This document shows, one piece after another, positions 57,012 to 64,000 of a stretch of DNA of 64,000 bases; the first letter of the stretch is position 1; each line of letters opens with the position of its first letter. The stretch is from NCBI GenBank assembly GCA_947095585.1, contig OX352762.1, positions 120,744,930 through 120,808,929 on the forward strand, given 5' to 3'. The notes under the pieces were generated by a model that worked only from the letters and a program-made list of their open reading frames with translations, was not told the origin of the DNA and did no database searches. Source of the stretch: Nephrocerus scutellatus (Eukaryota; Arthropoda; Insecta; Diptera; Pipunculidae). The translations under genes were made by a program, and so were the position numbers.

Positions 57012-59439
57012 ACGAACATAACGAATCGGGTAAAAAAATGGACTTGTGTGAAAAAGCCAATAACTTTTTTCAAAATACATTACAAAATAACTAAAAAGGG
57101 AAAAAATTAAATTGTCCTGCAAATTATTTATGTGGTGATGTGTAGTTTCTGTACATATATCGCATGTATCGTGTGGATGTGTGGAATCCTTTAAAAAACC
57201 ACTGCAAAAGCTTCTCGTAAATGATCATGGCCGGTTGTTGGTTTTAAATGGCTTTTGTTTTTGATCTGATACGACATTGGTGAACTCATTTTTATATTAT
57301 TTATTACAAATTTAAATTTAAATATGTACCATGTAGCAATAGCACATAATTAATATTTATCATACATTTTCGATGAACTTAGAAGGTGGCTGTAAATGAA
57401 AGTAAGGTATGACAATTTATTTATTATTTACTTGGTAACATGAACATGTTGCTGCCTTCTCCACATATGCTACTCCTGTTTTGCGGAATTTTTCTAGAAT
57501 TTTGTTATTTTTGCAGATACACATGTATGCAAAGGTTGAATAAAATAGGGTTTTGGGAAGTGATTAAAAAAGATTTATTTTACACAAATTCTGAAAATAC
57601 CAGATCAAATTAACAATATTGGATAATTACCTACAACATAAGAGATGGACATTAACATACGTTGAAGTTCAAATTCAAGATTTATTGCTTTACAGCAATT
57701 CTTGCTACAATATTTCAAATATCCAATAAACTGTACCTAAATAAATTTGTTAAGCGTCGGGGTTTAAATAAGTCCTTTTTAAAAAAGTTTCGCAGTAAAT
57801 AGTGTTATGTTGTTTTCAAAACATTTCTTCAACTTTTTTTTTATTCACCTCAATGTTCTCACACACGATTTACGGAACTGAACGTTGGCTTACCCTACTC
57901 TACAATAGCTCTTTCGATTCGCAGTATTGAGGTAAAATTTCTTTCTCATGGTTTTGGTTTGGCGTTCTATTTGCAAACTGTACCCGGGGTATGGTTTTGT
58001 AACCAACACTGTATCTTTGCTACCCGTCGGCAATCTTTCGTTTCGTTTCGTTTACTCAGCAAGATGGTGAATAGATAGCAAGCAGACTAATTTCCCAGTT
58101 TGTTGTTGGCGAAGAGAGAGCAAGCAGACTTATTTCTCAGTTTGTTGTTCTTGTTAATTTAGGGTTTGGCGTTCTATATGCAAAGCATTCACCACGAAAA
58201 CCAGGACATTTTGGTAGCTTACCAGTGGATATGGTTTCGGGTATGGTTTTACGTAATCGAAAGAGACATAAAAATGAAAAACTTAAGACTTTAAAATAGC
58301 TCGCACAAAAGTTTTAAGTTCTGAGAGCAAAGTTTTAAATTGTGACATACTTCATTGTTTGACATTTTTAATTGCCGTTTTCCAACAAGCATTTTTTTCC
58401 AACTATGTAGTTGTGCAACTGGTATAGGCTGTGTTTTTTTATGTCGGAGAAATCGGGGAGATACTTTAAGTGTCAGAATTAAGATATGTGTTTTCTTTCA
58501 TTCTCCAAGAAAAAAAGTTTTCTCTGAGGCTATTTTTTCGCTCCGTTGAATCTGGGAATTTACGGAACATTTTTTTAACGCTGTAGTTCTTTGTTTCGTT
58601 AATCATGAGACATGTCGACTACTATGGAACAATCCGGCGAGAAATAAAACTAATCTCTGATACAAATAATTAATTTTCTTGATCTGACAGATCTGATCAG
58701 AGAAAAAATTAATCGGATATCTCGGAACTCGCATTTCTCGAACATCAAAAAAACACGCCAATAAAATCACTGCAACTTTAGAAAGTTGCTTTCCCACAAG
58801 AATAACGATTGTTTGTGGCGTAAAGAAATAAGAGAAGAACGTAAATATACGTGAAAAATATAATATCGATTAATTTCATTTTCATAAAATGTTTCTGGTC
58901 GGAAAATTCATGCATTGATCTAGTACTATTGCATTAAATTGTTCGTCATAAAAAACATTTATCATTTATGTATTATATCATTTTTATCTACTAAATATTT
59001 TTATTTTCCCATGACTTTCTAACACTAATTGTAAAATGGGCTTGAGATAAATTATTAAAAATTATGCATTATTATTTTCATCTACTCCATTTCACTCTAA
59101 AAGGCAAATGAAAAACGGCATATTAAAATACCAACACATTTTTCACATCCATTTTGAAATTATGTGAACTTTATTCTGTATTTCTTCAAAAGTTTATTAT
59201 CTTAAGAACTAAGATATACCAACATAACGAACAGATTTTTTTTTTAAATAAAAACCAAAATCCATACATTTCTGAAAATCTTAATTCCTAAGTTTTTCAT
59301 AGTGAGAGCACGGTTATAATTGCTTTACATTACAGCCCGTCTGGGGTACCTAAATTAAATCGTCAAGCTTTGTGTTAAGAGAGAGTACGTTTGTTTTTAT
59401 ATTAGTTTTATTTTAACATAAAAGTTAATTTAACCTATA
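57012..59439. other. AT-rich intergenic sequence
   Basis: No gene seen. Holds a 42-bp tandem repeat at 58078-58149 and a region related to 48905-49060 at 58480-58760. Confidence 0.5.
58078..58149. repeat. Tandem repeat, 42-bp period
   Basis: gcaagcagactaatttccca at 58078 recurs as gcaagcagacttatttctca at 58120; both continue gtttgttgtt. Confidence 0.75.
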
Positions 59440-59449
59440 GCTAGTTAGA

Positions 59450-59865
59450 AAAAATGAGCTGGGCGACTAAAGTTAAATTTTCAATATGCATACATGGTAA
59501 CATTGGAAATATATACCTTCTTTCGTCTGGCTAGCCACAATTTCTATTTAACAGCCTTCCTGCTCATTTTTTCTCGCTTTCACCTGTAGATATAAAATAA
59601 CTATAACATTCACGTAGTGTCAATCTCTTCTGGCTAACCACAATTTCAATTTAACTATAGTCATCCTGCTCATTATTTATTGCACGGCTCAAATGTAAAT
59701 CAAGCGTTAGTATAAGGTGGATTTAGACTATAGCCGTGCGACAAAAAATGAGCGGGCTGACTATAGTTAAATTGAAGTTGAGTTTAGCCAGAAGAGATTG
59801 ACACTACGAGAATGTTCTAGTTATTTTATATCTACAGGGGAAAGCGAGAAAAAATGAGCAGTGAA
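59450..59865. repeat. Large imperfect palindrome with nested repeats
   Basis: Arms 59561-59690 and 59731-59860 are reverse complements with about 85-90% agreement by eye, around a 40-base loop. Shared blocks include tgctcattttttctcgcttt, agatataaaataact, tagtgtcaatctcttctggc and attgcacggct. In front of the left arm (59526-59575) and at 59450-59490 are additional partial copies in both orientations. Probably a foldback/MITE-type element; no frame inside. Confidence 0.8.
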
Positions 59866-61574
59866 TGTTTTTTTTATTGTGAACCGTGCACGAAACTATG
59901 TATACAAGGTTTTCTACTTTTAACACTGAGCGAGTAAGTAATTATTTTATTGTAGCATTAATGTTATTTTCGGTGGAAACAACGAGTAAGTTTTTCCAAT
60001 GTGAGAGCACCCTAAGAGAAACAAACACAAACTTCTGACAGTTTCTTTAATGTCATCAAACGTCATAAGTCTCCACTGATCACTGTTGATTCTTGTTATC
60101 TGTTTCTGAAAACATACAAAATATGATAGCGAAATGTAAGTTATTTTTTTTATTCCAAATTTATCGGCCTTATTGTGGTTGTTGTGTTTATTTTAAATCA
60201 ATTTATTAATCTAAAAGAATAACGAATTTTCATTAGTAACTCTATGGAGTCAAGTATTACAATCAAAATGTCATCGACATTAAAAAGTGCGTCTGATCGG
60301 CGTTCGTTGATTCACAATCGACACTAATGCAAATTTTTAAAGTTCATGAAAATTTACCATCAACCCACAATAAGGGCTTCTTTTATTCTTTTGTTTAACA
60401 ATTGGCTTTTTATTTTACAAGGGACCTGGAAGAGGAAGCTAATGTTGAGCAGTTGAAAAGGTAACTAAGTATGATATTATTATGACTGAACGCGATAGTT
60501 ATATGCATGGCAAACGAAGCATACATTTGTGGCAATAGGAATAATAGCATGTCGTTTTTAAAAAAAATTTCAGTAGAGCCACTTAAAGGCTCTGTGCAGC
60601 AGCTGTGAAACAACTATCGAAGTTTTGGTGAAGATGTGTTGCAAAATGAAGATCGGGCGGGGCTGTGTCGGAGCGCATAGCCGTTTGTTTGACGTGAAAA
60701 ATCTCCGTTAACGAGTCCCTTTTAGTGTAATGGATCTCTGGCGAGCAGGATCTCCTATTCCGGCCAAACCCGTGGTCGATAGACTCAATCTGATACTCGA
60801 GCCTGACTCTGACACACTCAGATGTGTGGTTGTTAACTTCCCTCGATATATCCATTGGTACGTGTACAAAAGTGGAAGAGGTGCTCGCGTAGTCGGGGTC
60901 GTTCACTGAATATGCCGTGACAGCTTTGCAACGATTCCGAAACAGTCTCGCTCGCTCGGCACTGTCGGCTCTTGCACGGACTAGCTGACATAGTATTTTA
61001 ATACTTTTTTATAGGCTTACTTTCAATTTTTCCATATTTCCCAAAATACAATATTTTTGCTAGAATCGATAGATCTAAATAAACTATAGATAAACACACA
61101 AATCACCGGGCTATCACGTCATGAGCCACACTGAATAGAAAGGAGGGAGAACGCCGATTTTGTCGAATCTGCGTGTTTCCCTGCCAAGCCGCCCGACACC
61201 GTCGCAAACATATCACACCACATATAACAGCACTCTTATTATCTTTATTATGTTAATTTTAATTTAAATAAAGTGTATAGCCCACTATATTTTGAGTTTC
61301 TATTTCCATAAGGAACGTTCGACCAATAGTCCATAAATCTAGATAATCGGGATCTTTAATTGAGTCGCCAGAGTCTTCCCAAATTGGTCGTCCTGGATTA
61401 AAAAAAAGGAAGGCTAAACAAACTGCCCAGATGGATTTACTAACTTAACATTTAAGAACGTATGGCGCATCAGATTGCATCCTTATCTCAATTCGGAAAA
61501 AAATTTACTTATGCTGTTCCTTTTCTTTTGGCCACAGACATAATGTGTTTTGTTTTTATAGTTTCAGTGTTAAA
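59866..61574. other. 5' flank of cassette copy C with an about 1-kb insertion
   Basis: 60170-60545 is homologous to the flanks of copies A and B. From about 60575 to 61540 the sequence is unrelated to the other copies; it contains a 107-codon minus-strand frame (60583-60906) with no recognised motif and higher GC. The insertion sits just upstream of the acceptor before the Myb exon. Confidence 0.55.
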
Positions 61575-62392
61575 ATAACAACACCAAAGCAATATGATTG
61601 CTTATTTCGATTAATGCGGGAGGACAAAGACATAGCGAAAGGCATCCAATTGACAGGAAGAGCGCTTTTGCGATGCAAATGGCAAAATTACGCCAATGAA
61701 CTCAACAAACTTGGCCCACATAGAGACCGTGATGGCTGGGCAAATGTAACTCGTATTTATATTTAACTACCTACTATTGTGTCTAACAAAAGGAACAAAA
61801 TTTTGCTTAGGTTTGGTCTCGATTGAAATGTAAAATTCGACGAAAACTGGCTAACAATGACCATAACTTCGATTCTAAAGACGAAAGGGTGATCGAAATA
61901 TTGGGTTGTAAAGAAATTATGAATCAACGAAAAAAAGCAGCTGCCGCTGTGCGAAAGAAGCATCGTTTTAATTCCCATGAGCAAGGGATTATTAAACTTT
62001 TAGGTTGGAAAGCTGATGACGATGTGAGTTCACAAGAGAATTCCGTGGTAGAAAATTACGTAGATGCTCCTCCTTCAAACCGAGTCAATTACACAAGAAC
62101 AACAGTTGAAGGTTATCCTTCCATCCATCAACAAAAATTAACATCGATGAGACAACAAAACGATAAAGATACTACGATGATGAGGCTTTTTAAAGCTAAA
62201 GCGGGTTTGTTTTCAATAACACGGTCAATTATTGTCTTGGAGAAAGAGACAGTGGAGAGAACTCAATATATGCAAAAATCTGCTGAAGTAAAGGACGAAA
62301 AAATACGCAGTAAACTGAAGCTTATCGAACTCCAAACTGATATTGCATCGAGGAAACTGCTTCAAATGGATAAAACAAATGTACTGGTCTAG
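61575..62392 (+). pseudogene. Zeste-like Myb/SANT protein, copy C (start codon lost)
   Basis: Exons 61575-61745 and 61811-62392 keep phase and contain no stop, which would give 250 residues, but the codon equivalent to copy B's ATG is ATA. The frame is open upstream to 61545 (ATG there), crossing the acceptor, so another start is conceivable. The domain is conserved (TTPKQYDCLFRLMREDKDIA, ALLRCKWQNYANELNKLG, DRDGWANVWSRLKCKIRRKL); a deletion of nine to ten codons follows IIKLLGWK. Tail ends TNVLV as in B. Could be functional from a non-standard or upstream start; listed as pseudogene with that doubt. Confidence 0.65.
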
Positions 62393-62475
62393 ACTGGCTT
62401 ATGGAATTGATTTTTTATGAACCTCTTTATCTATTGTCTGTATTTCAGTGTCAGTGTGCAGCAAGAGAACAAAAA

Positions 62476-62649
62476 ATGGACAACGTTGATAGTGAGTGAT
62501 TGTTAGTCAGTTTCAAGTAACAAAAGAAACAACAGAAATTTGCTATTTATTTGCAGATAGAGATGAAAAAGGAAAAGTAATTGAGGATGAAGTTGTGGAT
62601 ATTATACAGAATCAGGATATCAATTCCCCGGTCCAACCAGTAGATTCTG
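62476..62649 (+). pseudogene. Cassette copy C, second ORF, first two exons only
   Basis: Exons 62476-62491 and 62557-62649 match copies A and B with intact splice sites (MDNVDN, DEKGKVIEDEVVDIIQNQD). The intron then runs into inserted DNA at about 62775; sequence homologous to the same intron resumes at about 63945, so exon 3, if present, is beyond the window edge. Confidence 0.6.
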
Positions 62650-62934
62650 GTAATGAATGTAGAGCTACTTTTACTTAAGTCTATTAATGAAAAAGAACTA
62701 AGCAAAAGAGTTGCTTGTATTTCTTGACTAAATTTTATTGCTATCTTTTTGTTTTAAATACCTTTTTTCCTTATTCAACAAATGACCCTTATATTCGTAC
62801 TAGTGCCCCTATTGTGATTTCCGCCGGAAGTCGTAAACTATATCGATATCTTCTTTTCACACGCCTATAGACGAAAGTGACTGTTTCATACACTATAACC
62901 TAGCCTAGAAAGTGTTCTCTCTTTCTAAAGTTCT

Positions 62935-63855
62935 AATCTGGCTTTGTTATCATAGGCGGCTTTAAAGTCTATAAAAAGATGGAGTAGTGAGTTTTGAAAC
63001 TCTAGACATTTTTCCATCACCTGCCTAAGGGTGTAAATCTGATCAGTTGTTGATTTGCCTTGGATGAAGCCACACTGGTATGGATCAATGATGACATGAT
63101 GAGGATAGAGGAGAAAATCTTATACGCGGTACTCAACAACGTTATACCACAATAATTGCTGCATTTTGTGATATCTCCCTTCTTATGTATGGGGCACAGG
63201 ATGCCTCTTCGCCAGATTTCTGGCATAGCTTCTTCCTCCCATACTTGCACTATTATTTCATGAATTGCTTGGTGTAATGTGGGGCCTCCTATTTTTATCA
63301 GTTTCGTACCTTTTTAGCATTCATATCCCACAGAATAATTTTTACATCATACTAAGGGCAGGCATGGAGTTCCCGTTCGACTGATTCAAAGAATTCTTCT
63401 TTTTCGTCATCTCTGACTGGTGGAAGTGCGATCAAACCTTCCGCGTGGTGGCCGCCGCTAATTTACTCCAATGCAGGAAATGGGGAATGATCGGGCTAGT
63501 CCCTTCAAAGTAAGGTTTGCCCGAGTCCAATAAACTCGCCAGTGCATCTCGAGTTCTATACAGTTAGCGTACGTTCCATGAGAAAATTCTTAAATCGTTT
63601 AGCCGTATTCGTTGCCATGGTCGTCGTCGTTCATCAGTGTATCCGAGGATGATTTTGGGTTCCGTAATAATTTTTTACGGGCGAAGTTATTGGCCCGCGC
63701 CAACCTTACCTTTTCTGCATTGGAGGGAAATAACTGGCGGCCACCACGTGGAGTTTTGATCGCACTTCCACCAGCCAGAGATAGTTACGGCCACCTGTAA
63801 TTCTAGAGCATTCTGTGTTATTCCCCATATTCTGCTGATGGCTGACCGCTGTCCG
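62935..63855 (-). mobile_element. RTE-like LINE copy inserted in cassette C
   Basis: Minus strand: the 5' leader and Arg-rich ORF start (63850-63600), endonuclease pieces, then QVWEEEAMPEIWRRGILCPI, HKKGDITKCSNYCGITLLST and AYKIFSSIL at about 63250-63120, followed by the palm region near 62990-62940. Family as at 15150-17185. Internally deleted. Confidence 0.8.
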
Positions 63856-63939
63856 CGAAATAGAGAGCTCTTTATTTCTAATCATTGATGTTTTCTCTTA
63901 ACCATTTCGTCCGATGCTAAGAAAGGTTGGGCAAAAGTG

Positions 63940-64000
63940 TTTCGTCACATTGTTTTCTATGCATTTCCACAATAGATAGAAAAACATGATCCCCTTTTTT
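63940..64000 (+). other. Resumption of cassette C intron 2 at the window edge
   Basis: ttttctatgcatttccacaa followed by tagaaaaaca and tgacccc-type sequence matches the copy B intron at about 56441-56485, placing the end of the insertion near 63945. Confidence 0.65.

Overview
The window is eukaryotic nuclear DNA from an insect, most likely a schizophoran fly and plausibly a tephritid fruit fly. The basis is an odorant receptor that reads as a close relative of Drosophila Or67d, a dymeclin gene split by very short (56-126 bp) fly-type introns, AT-rich spacers, and transposon families common in flies (mariner, IS630/Tc1-like, Jockey/LOA-like and RTE-like LINEs, mdg1/412-like LTR elements, a tRNA-derived SINE). 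The species assignment is inference; no database could be searched.

Layout: 1-17.6 kb is almost entirely mobile and repetitive DNA: a short-unit minisatellite, a 261-bp tandem repeat, an LTR-element leader, a LOA-like LINE, an IS630-like transposase, a nested mdg1-like LTR element carrying a SINE and a LINE, and RTE-like LINE pieces. A single-exon Kunitz protease inhibitor lies at 18.2-18.6 kb (minus). From 19 to 30 kb come more LINE debris and an unidentified protein-coding relic (27.7-28.9 kb, minus) that could be an integrated viral nucleoprotein or gag-like gene. The five-exon Or67d-like receptor spans 30.4-35.8 kb (plus); its 4.0-kb second intron holds a minisatellite, an LTR piece, a dead mariner, a tandem repeat, an RT fragment and a SINE with perfect target-site duplications. 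From 36 to 43.9 kb are further LINEs, a second large block of the same minisatellite interrupted by a SINE, and a mariner relic.

Dymeclin (Golgi-associated, N-myristoylated family) occupies 44.8-47.4 kb on the minus strand in eight exons and looks conserved apart from one apparent single-base frameshift near 47.1 kb. The last 15 kb contain three diverged copies, in the same orientation, of a two-ORF cassette: a zeste-like Myb/SANT protein followed closely by a small acidic protein with a nuclear-localisation-type motif and its own introns. Copy B (55.0-56.9 kb) is intact. Copy A (50.5-52.0 kb) lost the Myb/SANT domain but keeps the second ORF. Copy C (61.6 kb to the window end) has lost its ATG and its intron is split by an RTE-like insertion. 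Between the copies are a perfect-TIR MITE, a Pif1/Helitron-type helicase relic and a large imperfect palindrome.

The host genes look functionally independent: secreted protease inhibition, olfaction, Golgi organisation and probable DNA binding. There is no operon, CRISPR array, rRNA or genuine tRNA gene. The strongest candidate for something undescribed is the duplicated Myb/SANT plus acidic-protein cassette; the nucleoprotein-like relic is second.
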